From Prorocentrum cordatum (Eukaryota > Sar > Dinophyceae > Prorocentrales > Prorocentraceae): a stretch of 64,000 nt of DNA. This document shows positions 42,561 to 51,879 of the stretch, piece by piece. Position 1 is the first letter of the stretch, and each line of letters starts with the position of its first letter. Position numbers and translations under genes: made by a program. The notes beneath the pieces were generated by a model. That model was not told where the DNA came from and did not search any database. It was given only the letters and a program-made list of their open reading frames with translations. The stretch covers positions 147,501-211,500 of the forward strand of contig CAUYUJ010017811.1 in assembly GCA_963575745.1 (NCBI GenBank). The letters run 5' to 3'.

Positions 42561-43300
42561 CGATGGCCCGGGCCCAAACTGAGCATAGACGACGACGGCG
42601 GCATCAGCTATGTCATCAGGACCGCCCAAGCGCCGAAGTCAAAATACAGCAGCGTCTTGCCGTTGACGAACACCGCGCCCGTCGTCGTTGGATCCACAAG
42701 GTCGATTTTTTGAACGGTGACTCCGATTCGATTTTCTTGCGCACCGCGAGTGCGGAGAACGGGGGCGCATTCGACACAGAGTCCATGGTCCAGTTCTAGA
42801 GCTCTCTACGACATGAGTGGCGAGCAGCACGGGACGCGATCGCCAGGACGCCTCTATCGCGGCCATGGCCCACCATGGAGACATACGCGGGCGCTTGGAC
42901 GACAAGCTACCGCATACACGACCCTATACAAAGAGAGCTGCCTCTTCGGATGCTGCCCCAAGCGCGGCCAGTCCGACTCGATGGCGGGTTGCACGCAGCG
43001 ACAAAGGCTCTGGCACCACCTCGCCCTGCCCCGCGGCCAGCTCGACGCCGACGCCCCGGCGCGCCTCGGCCTCGCGGGCATCCAGCCCGTCGACCCTGAA
43101 CGCAGCGACGCGCGTCGCCTCGGTATTCAGCGCGCACCATTTCTTGAGAAACAGCGCCCTCCCCCTTGGCGACAGCAAGCCGCACCACAGCAATAACACC
43201 GGCGCCGCGAAGGCCGCCCGATGCTCCCTGGGGCTCTCGCCGAATTTGCGCAGAAGCGCCAGACCGTCGGGCGCGTCTCCGTAGTCTGACGACGCGCCCC
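42561..43300 (+). pseudogene. LINE-like element C: C-terminal Cys/His region
   Basis: METYAGAWTTSYRIHDPIQR (42875-) is followed, after a frame change, by ESCLFGCC and, further on, CTQRQRLWHHLALPRGQ. The arrangement Cys-x2-Cys ... Cys-x5-LW resembles the C-terminal zinc-binding segment of LINE proteins (usually C-x2-C ... H ... C-P-x-LW). This probably closes the element near 43300. Confidence 0.5.
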
Positions 43301-43700
43301 CGCTGCATCGTTCGCTCTTCCTCCTCTTCCTCTCCGGCCACGGGGGGCCCAAGCCTCGCGCCCCTCGCCCCGGGGGCTCGGCGCCCGCATGGCGGCGGCT
43401 CCGGCTTGAAAGCGGCGCTTGACAAGCAGCGCCGCAGCACCGGGCTGCCACAGTGGGGCGCGCCAGTGCCGACGGCCGACGAGAAGGGGCAGCCGCCGGC
43501 GGCGGCGAGGCACAATGGCCTCGCGGCGGGGTCCTGCACCCACGCGGCTTCGGACACGCTGGCTGCTGGCCCCCAGTGCTCGGGAAGGCGCCCGACCAGC
43601 GCGCGGGGCACAGCTCTGTCGGGAGTGGCGCGGGGAACCCGGCCGAGGCTGAGGCCCCCCCAGCTCGCCGACAGCAGCTCCGCCGACCACGTGCAGCAGG
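43301..43700. other. No recognised gene
   Basis: GC-rich overlapping ORFs on both strands without recognised motifs, between the LINE-like element and the next coding remnant. Confidence 0.4.
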
Positions 43701-44325
43701 TCGAGAGCATCACGACGCAGATCCACCGATCGAGAGGTTCGACTGGCACGCGTTGGGCACCACGGAGAAGAGCACGAGAGATCTCGATACGATCCATGAC
43801 GTGCTGAAGGTGCAGATAGCTGAGAGATATCGGGGTGCGACGTTCTTCGAGATGAAGAAGCTTGCAGAAGGGCAAGGACCATCTTGTTATGAAGTTCGAT
43901 GGGCTCGCGTTGGGCACCATGATGCAAATATCAATGGGATCATGTGTGCGCTGAAGGCGCGGATGGTGGCGCAGGGCCTTAACAAGGCCGCCGAGTCGAA
44001 GGAGCAGATCGACATTGCGATGAAGGTGCACAAGCAGGATCTTGATAAAATCCGAGGCGAGCATAAAGGTGCAGCCCGATGCCTAGGCGACTGGCTTCGA
44101 TAACCTCAAGATGCAGGTCTCCCAACTTGAACTGGTCGCTGGACGCCACGACGAAGCTCACAAGACAGGTATTGACAATAACGATGGGTATATCAAAGTG
44201 CACGAGCAGGACGTTGACAAGTACATCACGATGCAGAATGTGACCGTTTTCATGACAGAGGAGCGGACGGCTCAGGCGCAAGATTTCATGAAGTTGCAGT
44301 CCTCAACGAAAAACACTTGGTAGCC
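43700..44325 (+). pseudogene. Charged helical coding remnant, unknown family
   Basis: The frame of 43453 encodes STRDLDTIHDVLKVQIAER, then FFEMKKLAEGQ and SKEQIDIAMKVHKQDLDKI. The frame of 44111 encodes QVSQLELVAGRHDEAH, then GYIKVHEQDVDKYI and MTEERTAQAQDFMKLQSS. The two frames carry similar KVH-x-QD-x-DK words, so this may be one coiled-coil protein with internal repeats, broken by a frame change near 44100. GTTGGGCACCA occurs at 43754 and 43911 in repeated DNA context. It could be an ORF1 of another retroelement. Function unknown. Confidence 0.35.
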
Positions 44326-44880
44326 TAGTGCATAGTGCGTCACAAAGGAGCTCACCGCTTTCATGATAGAGACGTAGGTGCAGCCGCGCGACGTAAAGAA
44401 GCTGACGCCCGCGATGCAGTGGTTAATTAGGGGGACTTGGCCAGGAGCGCGATCGACTTGCGGAAGGGGGCTTCTGCTGCCAAGCCAGCTCGAAGTGTCC
44501 ACTCAATTTCTCTTCCTCCTCCGCATCTTCGTCGTCATGGTCGCCGTTACCATTATCACCATCACCATCGTCGTCCTTATCTTCCCCCCCTCCCTTCTTT
44601 TTGCGGTTGTCATGACTCTGGTCCGTTGGCCGCAGTGCCTCACGGTGCCACATCACGATCAATGGAAACCATGGGTCGGAAGCGGCGGCGCGATTGAATC
44701 AGGCCTTGGCAACCCTGGAGTGGGCGGCTCCCTCCTCATCCTCCTCCTACTATTCCTCCTCCTCGTCCTCCTCATCCTCCAACTTTTACCCTTCTGAATG
44801 ATGCGTCTTTGTCGCATCCCCAGACGTCTTGGTAGGGTGGGACGGGCATTTCGCTCGAGACGTGTTCACATGAATGGTTT
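44326..44880. other. No recognised gene; short CATCAC and CTCCTC patches
   Basis: Triplet patches at 44530-44580 and 44730-44790 explain the ORFs. No motif was recognised. Confidence 0.45.
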
Positions 44881-44884
44881 CGAG

Positions 44885-45395
44885 GCTTGAACTTTCCAAC
44901 AGCTACAAGGACGGAGGGCTGTTCAAAATTGAGTTATCGCTGTAGCGCTGCGCAGACGAGTTCAGAAAACGCACAACAGCTCCAAGGATGGAAGGGGTGT
45001 TTCGAATAGTCGGGCTGCCGATTTGAGGCCGCGCACATTCGTCTTCAACGTTACAGCAGGTATTAGGGTGGAGGGCAGCGCCTTTTCCAGAAAGGGGTTA
45101 TCGCTTGGCCGCCCCTAAATCTAAAACCAGAAAACTTGAACACACGTGTGCAACAGCTACACGGACGGAGGGTGCTTCTTCTTCCAGGAGCAAGGTTCGC
45201 ATAAGATTTCCCCGAATATCATGTTCAGAAGTGCCAGTTTGGGCTACAGTTGCACAGACGGGGAACGTTTCCACAACAGGGGTACCGCTGACACCTCGTT
45301 GAACTGTATGCCCATACTTTTTCGCATGCGATGCTACCCGCTAGAAAGATGCAAGGCCGTTGTTTTCCAAAACGGGGCTCTCGGCTGAATGGCAG
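44885..45395. repeat. Degenerate tandem repeat, units of 76-97 bp, about six copies
   Basis: A word like CAACAGCTACAAGGACGGAGG followed by TTTTCCAAAAAGGGGTTATCG recurs with anchors near 44908, 44984, 45068, 45160, 45251 and 45348. Divergence between units is high. Confidence 0.65.
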
Positions 45396-45539
45396 GCCCG
45401 CCAGATGGTGGTCGTTCAGTGGGGCGCCCTCTGTGGTACGACTGGATGCTTGCAGGGATTCATGAGGAGGGGATTTGGGAAGTGCGTGTGTGTGTGACAA
45501 CATCGTTGATGCATATTGCATTCATTATGGCCTCCTCCT

Positions 45540-45650
45540 TTGCATGCTCCTTCCCTTCCTCCTCCCTCCCTCCTCTCCCTCATCCTCCTCCTCCTTCTCA
45601 CCCTCCTCCTCCTCACTCCTACCCCCCCTCTTCATCCCTTCCAGCCTTGG
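45540..45650. repeat. TCC/CCCTCC pyrimidine array
   Basis: CCTCCTCCTTCTCACC-type pyrimidine tract, about 100 bp. Confidence 0.85.
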
Positions 45651-45948
45651 ATGAATGCCAAGGGGAGTGAAGCCAAGGACAGGCATGCCAAGCTCGGAGC
45701 CCGGGTGCATCTCAGGCCCTCGGAGGCCGAGACGGAGGAGGTTCAGTGCGCCTCCAGAAGGTGTTTCAATCACACTATCGTTCAACCGACCCCTATCCCC
45801 ATCTCCATCCCCATCCAGATTACCACCATCTCACCACCCCAGTTTGGTGTAACTACACCCCCCGAAACCCGAAGGAGGCAGCCTCTATCCCCATCCTTGG
45901 GGGGGTAGATCGGCCAGTGGGGCCCAGGCCCACACCCATGGGGATACA
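45651..45948. other. No recognised gene; CCCATC words
   Basis: CCCCATCTCCATCCCCATCC repeats near 45795-45820. No coding motif recognised. Confidence 0.45.
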
Positions 45949-45988
45949 GGGTCGGCAAAATGGTGTTCATGCAAGCTTGCCTGAGCTA

Positions 45989-46161
45989 CAGCCAACCCGC
46001 ATAGTAAGGATGGGCAGCCTTCTCAAGCGCACCGTTGCATCCTTGCCCCATTCGGCCCATCCTTAGCGGCTTTCGCTGGCCAACCTCGTTCGAAAAACGC
46101 TGGCATGGCCTTCCAGGGCCTTTGCATCCTTACCGCGCATCCTTATGATACGGATTGGCTA
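45989..46161. mobile_element. Small inverted-repeat element, GCATCCTT family, copy 2
   Basis: The left end, CAGCCAACCCGCATAGTAAG then GATGGGC, is matched by the reverse complement of the right end, GCGCATCCTTATGATACGGA then TTGGCT. The arm is about 27 bp and imperfect. The element is flanked by a 37-bp direct repeat (GTCGGC-AAA-TGGTGTTC... through GCAAGCTTGCCTGAGCT) at 45950-45989 and 46168-46206. Confidence 0.75.
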
Positions 46162-46206
46162 TATAGCGTCGGCGAAACGATGCTCGCGCAAGCTTGCCTG
46201 AGCTGC

Positions 46207-46510
46207 GCCTGGTACACCTCGCAGGCTCGCCCGAGGTGGAGCCCCCCTGCTCCAAAAAGCTTTGTCGTTGCGGGCCGAGGCGCTTGGGCCTTTCCACCGA
46301 GGGAGAGAGGGCGCGAGCCTCGCCCGCTCGCGCGCCTGGTCAGACTCCGACTCCGCTTCGGCGGGCCGCTTCCTTTGGGCCCTTGCCCAGCGAGGCCGTG
46401 GCCTCCGACCCCTCCCCTGCATCCGCTCTTCCTCCCCCCGAGGAGGACAGCCGCACAAACCACCTCCTTCCTTCCCCCATTCGCCCTCCCAGGAAAAGGA
46501 GGAAAAGGGT
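46207..46510. other. No recognised gene
   Basis: GC-rich open frames on both strands run on into the purine array. No motif was recognised. Confidence 0.4.
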
Positions 46511-46511
46511 C

Positions 46512-46809
46512 AGAGGAGGAGGAGGAGGAGGAGGAGGAGGAGGAGGAGGAGGAGGGGGAGAGGAGGGAGGAGGAGGAGGAGGAGGAGGAGGAGGAGGAGG
46601 GGGAGGGGAGGAGGAGGAGGAGGAGGAGAAGGAGGAGGAGGAGGAAGAGGAAGGGGGGAGGAGGGGGAAGGAGGGAAAGGAGGAGGAGGAGGAGGAGGAA
46701 GGAAGAGGAGGAGGAGGAGGAGAGAGGAGGAGGAGGAGCAGCAGCGCAGCAGCAGCAGCAGGGGAAGAGGGGGAGGGGGAGGGAGTGGAGGAGGAGGAGG
46801 AGGAGGAGG

Positions 46810-46848
<39 letters not shown>

Positions 46849-46925
46849 GAGGAGGAGGAGCAGGGAGGGAGTGAGGGATGGAGGAGGTGGAGGAGGAGGA
46901 GGAGGAGGAGGCGGAGGGAGCCGGA
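46512..46925. repeat. GGA purine array with CAGCAG and GGAGCA patches
   Basis: AGGAGG units of about 400 bp; GCAGCAGCAGCAGCAG at 46737-46760; AGCAGGAGCAGGAGCAGG at 46812-46850. It gives long Glu/Gly/Arg and Ser/Pro/Leu ORFs on the two strands. Confidence 0.9.
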
Positions 46926-47233
46926 TCCATGTAGTCTTCTCCCTACACCATCCCTCGTGCCAGAGTTGGCATCGATCCCAAGCATCGTTATTCTGTGGGT
47001 GAGTGAGGAAGAGGAAGCTGGATCTGTATGAGTGTTCGCTTTCTGTGCCTGGAGGCCTGACCAGGGCGAAAAGCGCCCGCCGCGCCGCCGCGGCTGCTCC
47101 AAGATGCCACAGATCCAAGGGGCTGCGCGCGCGCGTGCGCGCGTGGCCACAGCTGGCCCTGCTCGAGCCCCGCGGAGCCCGCGCTCTTGCAGTGTAGCCC
47201 GGTCCGCTCCCAAGGCCTCTGGAGGACTGCTCT
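46926..47233. other. No recognised gene; GCGCGCGTGCGCGCG run
   Basis: Short ORFs only; an alternating CG/TG run lies at 47125-47145. Confidence 0.45.
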
Positions 47234-47235
47234 CC

Positions 47236-48152
47236 GCCCATTCCACTGGGGCCCCCCCAACCCCGACCACCTCCTCCTCCTCCTCCTCCTCCTCCTCCTC
47301 CTCCTCCTCCTCCTCCTCCTCCTCCTCCTCCTCCTCCTCCTCCTCTCCTCCTCCTCCTCCTCCTCCTCCTCCTCCTCCTACCTCCTCCTCCTCCTTCCTC
47401 CTCCTCTCCTCCTCCTCCTCCTCCTCCTCCTCCCTCCTCCCTCCTCCCTCCTCCCTCCCTCCCTCCCTCCTCCCTCCTCCCTCCTCCTCCTCCCTCCTCC
47501 CCTCCTCCCCTCCCTCCTCCTCCCTCCCTCCTCCCTCCTCCCTCCTCCTCCCTCCTTCCCTCCTCCCTCCTCCCTCCTCCTCCTCCTCCTCCTCCCTCCT
47601 CCCTCCTCCCTCCTCCCTCCTCCCCCTCCTCCTCCTCCCTCCTCCCTCCTCCTCCTCCCTCCTCCGCCCTCCTCCCTCCTCCCTCCTCCCCTCCTCCCTC
47701 CCTCCTCCCTCCTCCCTCCTCCCTCCTCCCTCCTCCCCTCTCTCCCTCCTCCCCTCCCCTCCTCCCTCCTACCTCCTCCCTCCTCCTCCTCCCTCTCCTC
47801 CTCCCTCCTCCCTCCTCCCTCCTCCCTCCTCCCCCTCTCCCCCCTCCTCCCCTCCTCCCTCCTCCCTCCTCCCTCCTCCCTCCTCCCTCCCTCCTCCCTC
47901 CTCCCTCCCTCCTCCCTCCTCCCTCCTCCCTCTCCCTCCTCCCTCCTCCCTCCTCCTCCTCCTCCTCCTCCGTCTCTTCCTCTTCCTCTCCTCCCTCCTT
48001 ATCCTCCTCCTCCTCCTCCTCCTCCTCCTCCTCCTCCTCCTTCTCCTCATCCTCCTTCCTCCTCCTCCTCCTCCTCCTCCTCCTCCTCCTCCTCCTCCTC
48101 CTCTTTTTCCTCCTCCTCCTCATCCTCCTCTTCTTCCTCTTCTTCTTCCTCC
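47236..48152. repeat. TCC/CCTCCCTCC array of about 0.88 kb with its seed sequence
   Basis: CGCCCATTCCACTGGGGCCC, then CCCC-AACCCCGACCACC, runs directly into (TCC)n and then TCCCTCC variants. The same seed precedes the TCC array at 49644. ORFs of 380-540 codons here are repeat artefacts. Confidence 0.95.
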
Positions 48153-48197
48153 TCCTCCTGGCTCAACCCATTTGGGCTCAAGCCATTCTGGCCCAAG
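48153..48197 (+). other. Three adjacent 15-nt units resembling DinoSL relics
   Basis: CCATTTGGGCTCAAG (48168-48182) matches the 15-nt 3' part of DinoSL (recalled as CCATTTTGGCTCAAG) at 14 of 15. CCATTCTGGCCCAAG (48183-48197) matches at 13 of 15. The preceding 15 nt, ending TGGCTCAAC, matches at 10 of 15. Tandem 15-nt relics are the pattern expected when a relic leader is itself trans-spliced at its internal GTAG. A pyrimidine tract lies upstream. Caution: CTTGG-family repeats nearby give similar words (CCAAGATGGCCCAAG). Confidence 0.45.
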
Positions 48198-48475
48198 AGC
48201 GCTGGGAGGTGCAGGTCCCCCTCGTCACTGAGGGCCACACTGCCGCACCTGCTCCGTCCAGGCGTGAGGCTGACAGTACCTTCTTGGTACTTCCGATCCT
48301 CATTTGTCTCTTGTGTGCAATGTCTCGCTGTGGGCTAAGGACTCGGACAGCACAATGAGTACTAAGACAAGCACCCCCATCAAACCTAGTAGATACCCGA
48401 GGGCCCACCCACCCCAGGCTCGCATGGTTCCCGATGATACCAAAACAATTAGGAGCAGGGCGGCCTGGGCCTCAA
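48198..48475 (+). other. Unrecognised sequence downstream of the SL-like units
   Basis: Short open frames continue to about 48340 in the plus strand, but I recognise no protein. If the upstream units are real leader relics, this could be the 5' end of a retroposed mRNA. Confidence 0.3.
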
Positions 48476-48479
48476 GACG

Positions 48480-48870
48480 CTACAAGAGGCTCCCGAAAGG
48501 ACCTCCAAATCGTGAAACCCGTCCAGTTCCCTCAGGAACACTTGCATGTTTAGCATATTGCCTTCTTTGGTCTGAACAGCGTCCAAGACGGCCCAAGAGG
48601 CTTGCAAGACTGCCCCAAGATGGCCCAAGAGAGGGCGCCGAAGCGAGAACGCCAACAACTCGCCGGCCCAACGGGCCAGAGGCGTGCTAAAATCTCCGGT
48701 GAGAATTTACGAAGGTTTCTAGTTCGCGCGCGCGCGGCGGTCCTGGGGATCCACGGACGAAGAAGGCCAGGAGGTCCCCAAGAGGTCCTCGAGAGGGCCC
48801 CAAGACGGCCCAAGCCCCCTAAGGCGGCCCAGAAGAGTCCCAAAAAGACCCCCAGGAAGCCCCGGAAATA
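48480..48870. repeat. CTTGG-rich minisatellite, reverse orientation
   Basis: AAGACGGCCCAAGAGG and AAGATGGCCCAAGAG words are the reverse complement of the 31.9-33.6 kb family. Confidence 0.75.
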
Positions 48871-48909
48871 TAATTGTCCTTGGTTTCGCAAGGCTGTTTG
48901 CTAGATTCT

Positions 48910-49082
48910 TGTGTATCCCGCATGGTAAGGATGGGCAACCTTCCCAAGGGTACCCTTGCATCCTTGCCTCCTCGGCCCATCCTTGGCCACTTGCGTTGGC
49001 CGCACCCCGCTCGAAAAGCCTCGTAGTGGGCGTCCGAGGCCCCCTGCATCCTTTCCGCGCATCCTTGCGAGACGGGTCGGCT
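48910..49082. mobile_element. Small inverted-repeat element, GCATCCTT family, copy 3
   Basis: It has CCCGCATGGTAAGGATGGGC at the left, CGCGCATCCTTGCGAGACGG then GTCGGCTG at the right, and the internal words CCTTGCATCCTTGCC and GCGTTGGCC, matching 45989-46161. Confidence 0.75.
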
Positions 49083-49377
49083 GTAAGCTGGGGGGGATTC
49101 GAGGGGGGGGGGGGGCAGGCGGACCCCCAGGTGACGGAAAGCGCGCGCGCAGCGTGCGATCCGCGAGCCAGAAGACATGAAACTAGGGGGCGGATGAGGA
49201 GGAGGAGCAGCAACAGCAGCAGAGAGGAAGAGGAGCGAGGAGGAGGAGTGGAAGAGGGGAGAGAAGAGGAATGACGGGCAAGCTAGCGGTCTCCTGCGTT
49301 CTGAGAGCACACGCGTCTTCCGCCCCCTTGCTGAGCAGGCGACGGAAAGCGCGCGCATCGTGCGATCCGCTAGTCTT
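49083..49377. repeat. Direct repeat GACGGAAAGCGCGCGC...GTGCGATCCGC flanking a purine patch
   Basis: GTGACGGAAAGCGCGCGC then AGCGTGCGATCCGC (49132-49163) recurs as GCGACGGAAAGCGCGCGC then ATCGTGCGATCCGC (49339-49370). Between are a G-run, AGCAGCAACAGCAGC and GGAGGA tracts. Confidence 0.8.
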
Positions 49378-49640
49378 AGGTCGGGCACGTCCTTCTGCAG
49401 GAGGAATGCTCAAACATAGCCCCAACAAAAAAAATGTCTGGGGACGATTCGTCGAGTATGTGTTGACGACCTCTTGAATATTTGTTTGGGGGCAGGTTTT
49501 TTTTTTCTGTCGTCCAAAACCCCCCAGTAGGAGGACAGGTTTTTTTTTGGTCGTCCAAAAAAATCTGTCGCCCAAAACCCCCCAGTAGGAGGACAGGTTT
49601 TTTTTGGGTCGTCAAAAAAAATCTGTCGCCCAAAACCCCA
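49375..49640 (+). mobile_element. Rearranged AAGTCGGGCCTGTCC transposon with tandem right arm
   Basis: The left end TTAGGTCGGGCACGTCC-TTC and the core AATGTCTGGGGACGATTCG are present. The right arm, CCAAAACCCCCCAGTAGGAG then GACAGG, is repeated about 2.4 times at 56-58-bp spacing (49511, 49567, 49625), and the terminal CCCGACTTAA is lost. No target duplication can be scored. T-runs of 8-10 bp separate the arm copies. Confidence 0.75.
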
Positions 49641-49643
49641 AAA

Positions 49644-49836
49644 CCGCCCATTCCACTGGGGCCCCCCAGACCCCGACCACCTCCTCCTCCTCCTCCTCCT
49701 CCTCCTCCTCCTCCTCCTCCTCCTCTTCCTCCCTCCTCCTCCTCCTCCTCCTCTCCTCCTCCTCCTCCTCCTCCTCCTCCTCCTCCTCCTCCTCCTCCTC
49801 CTCCTCCTCCTCCCTCCTCCTCCTCCTCCTCCTCCT
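49644..49836. repeat. TCC array with the same seed as at 47236
   Basis: CGCCCATTCCACTGGGGCCC, then CCC-AGACCCCGACCACC, then about 155 bp of TCC triplets. Seed identity with 47236-47275 is nearly complete. Confidence 0.92.
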
Positions 49837-49839
49837 GAT

Positions 49840-50515
49840 TCGGGGGCGAAAGAGGGGGGTGATGACTAGGGGGGGGTGGATATCATGGCGCGGGCCATGA
49901 TTTTTCCCCAGATTTCATGGCGCCTCTTCTTATTTCATTACGTCCCTGGCCCCCCCGCTGGGCCGCGCACATGCCGCTGGTCATGATTTGCACCCCCCCC
50001 CTCTTGGACACCCCCCTCTTGGCCGCTCCCGAAAGATGGCCTCGAAGAGACTCCGGCGCAGGGCTGGACCTACACGGTGGGCTCAGAGCGTGAATTACCC
50101 ACCCCGCTTTCGCTTCCAGGCAAAACCAAGCTATACCACGCGCCTCCTCGTCAAGCGGCCTGACCAGTACAGGCCGTAGTTTGGCATCGCTTGGTATCTC
50201 TTGGAAGCGAGGGTGACCAAAAGCGAGGTAGGTCTGTTTGCCCCCTATGGGCCGTTTTCGTTTCGACTTCGTTCTGCGGCAAAGGCGGATGGAGGACGAA
50301 AAGAGGGAAAACGAAAACAACACGAGAACGAAAAACACCGTTTAGGTTCAGCCCTGCTCAGGCGATCGCAAACATGGATCAAGGCTGCGTGGATTAGCGA
50401 CGGGTCCCGCCTCCATGGGGAATCCTGGATTTCCGCGCCGAGCGAGGCGGCACCGGCCGCATTTTGGGGAGGGCACCTCCACCAATCCATGGATTTGGCG
50501 ACCTCGCGCCAAATG
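49840..50515. other. No recognised gene
   Basis: Mixed sequence with short ORFs on both strands. GATTTCATGGCGC and TTTCATTACG words near 49910 suggest small repeats. No motif was recognised. Confidence 0.4.
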
Positions 50516-50519
50516 CCAT

Positions 50520-50608
50520 GTTTGCGCGCCCCCGAAATGAGGCTTCCAAAGGCCCCAAGAGAGCCCAAGAGGGGCCAAGATGGCCTCCAAGACGGCTCCG
50601 GAGGGACC

Positions 50609-50642
<34 letters not shown>

Positions 50643-51110
50643 CCCGTCGCCCGGCTGCAAGAGCCAGTCCCTTGGGGGCGCTCAGAGCGCCCAGGCGGGC
50701 CTGAAAGAGGCACCATTGCAACAACGACAAGAGGCACCGGGAGGGACCAAGAGGCCTCCCCAATTTCGGACAGGATGCCTCCAAGACGGCCCATGAGGCT
50801 TCCACGACGGCCCGCGAGAGCCCCGAGGCGCCCCAGGAGGCCTCCAGGAGGCACCCCAAGAGGGCCCACAGGCAGCAATCGCTGATTGCGCTAAGTTGTT
50901 GTATGATTTTGGCCTTCTCGCCTTTTCGGCTTCCTGGCGCTCCAAGACGGCCCCAGAGGCCCCAAAGATCGCCCCAGGACGGCCCATGAGACCCCCAAGA
51001 CGGCCCCAAGACGGCCCGAGAGGGCCCCAAGACGGCCCAAGAGGGCTCAAGGACGGCCCACGAGGCCCCCAACGCAGTTCGAAGAGGGAGGGGGCCAGAC
51101 GGGGTTCCCG
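50520..51110. repeat. CTTGG-rich minisatellite, reverse orientation, with a GA run
   Basis: AAGACGGCCC and AGGCCCCAAGA words recur as in 48480-48870. A (GA)n run lies at 50611-50640. Confidence 0.8.
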
Positions 51111-51843
51111 AATGGATTTTCGGGCCCTCGGCCACAAGAGGAGGGCCTCAGGCCCCGATCCGCCCGAGGTGTGGGACGCAGGCAGTCCCTCAGGGGCAAC
51201 GTTACGCAGGGGGGGGGGGCAGGCTCAGGTGGAACGCATCAGCCTCCAATCGCCCATTCATCGGCTACTGGGGCCTGACAGCCCACACCGGCCAGGAATT
51301 TGCGGATCCGCCATCAGAGGCCCATCGCCGATCCATCGGAGATGCATCGCCGATTCAAGCTCGATGTTGCCCCACCTGAGCCATCCTCCCCCTGCCCCCG
51401 GCAACGTCCCGCGCCATGTCGGCCGCCGCCTTCGCCGCGCCCCTAGGCCGCCGGGCTGCCCAGCGGGGGCTGGTGCCGCCCGCCGTAGGCGCGGTGCAGC
51501 GCAGGCTCGCGCCGGCCGGCCCGGACGCAACGAGGATCGGGTTTTGTCCGAGCGAGTTGTGACGAAGCGCCTTGGTAGGCCTGCATGTCGCCGCGCCGTC
51601 TGTTCCGACGCGCGGCCGTAAGTCATTGAGGGGGCGCCTCGGCCACCAGAGCAAACTCCGCCTCGGGCGCAGGGTCTGCCGTGGGTTTGCAGCGGTGCTG
51701 ACTTCGTCTGCCTGGGCACGTCCAGGACAAACGGCGCGGCGACAGATGCCCACAAAGAAATGTTCTGAGGACCTCTTGCGGTCTGTGTAAAGTACGTTTG
51801 GATGTAACGCAGCAAGTGGGAGTGATGGGAGCGGGGCCGCACG
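51111..51843. other. No recognised gene
   Basis: GC-rich sequence with ATCGCCGATTCA/ATCGCCGATCCATCGG words near 51250-51360. Open frames have no recognised domain. Confidence 0.4.
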
Positions 51844-51858
51844 ACCTTATGGCTCAAG
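51844..51858 (+). other. Weak DinoSL-like site upstream of the DIRS-type element
   Basis: ACCTTATGGCTCAAG matches the 15-nt 3' part of DinoSL at 12 of 15 (13 with a one-base gap). On its own this is expected about once by chance in this window. It is listed because it lies just upstream, on the same strand, of the DIRS-type coding region. Confidence 0.25.
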
Positions 51859-51879
51859 CTTTTCGAGGGTGCCCTCTGC

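Noticed and set aside
42907-44064. A 385-codon minus-strand ORF
   Set aside because: It is antisense to plus-strand sequence that reads as a LINE C-terminus and a charged helical protein; no domain was seen on the minus strand.
46510-48338. ORFs of 380-540 codons rich in Ser/Pro/Leu or Arg/Glu/Gly
   Set aside because: TCC and GGA triplet arrays explain them fully, on both strands.
51036-51058. GGGCTCAAG as a spliced-leader end
   Set aside because: It is part of the CCCAAGAGGGCTCAAGGACGG pattern of the CTTGG family in reverse orientation.
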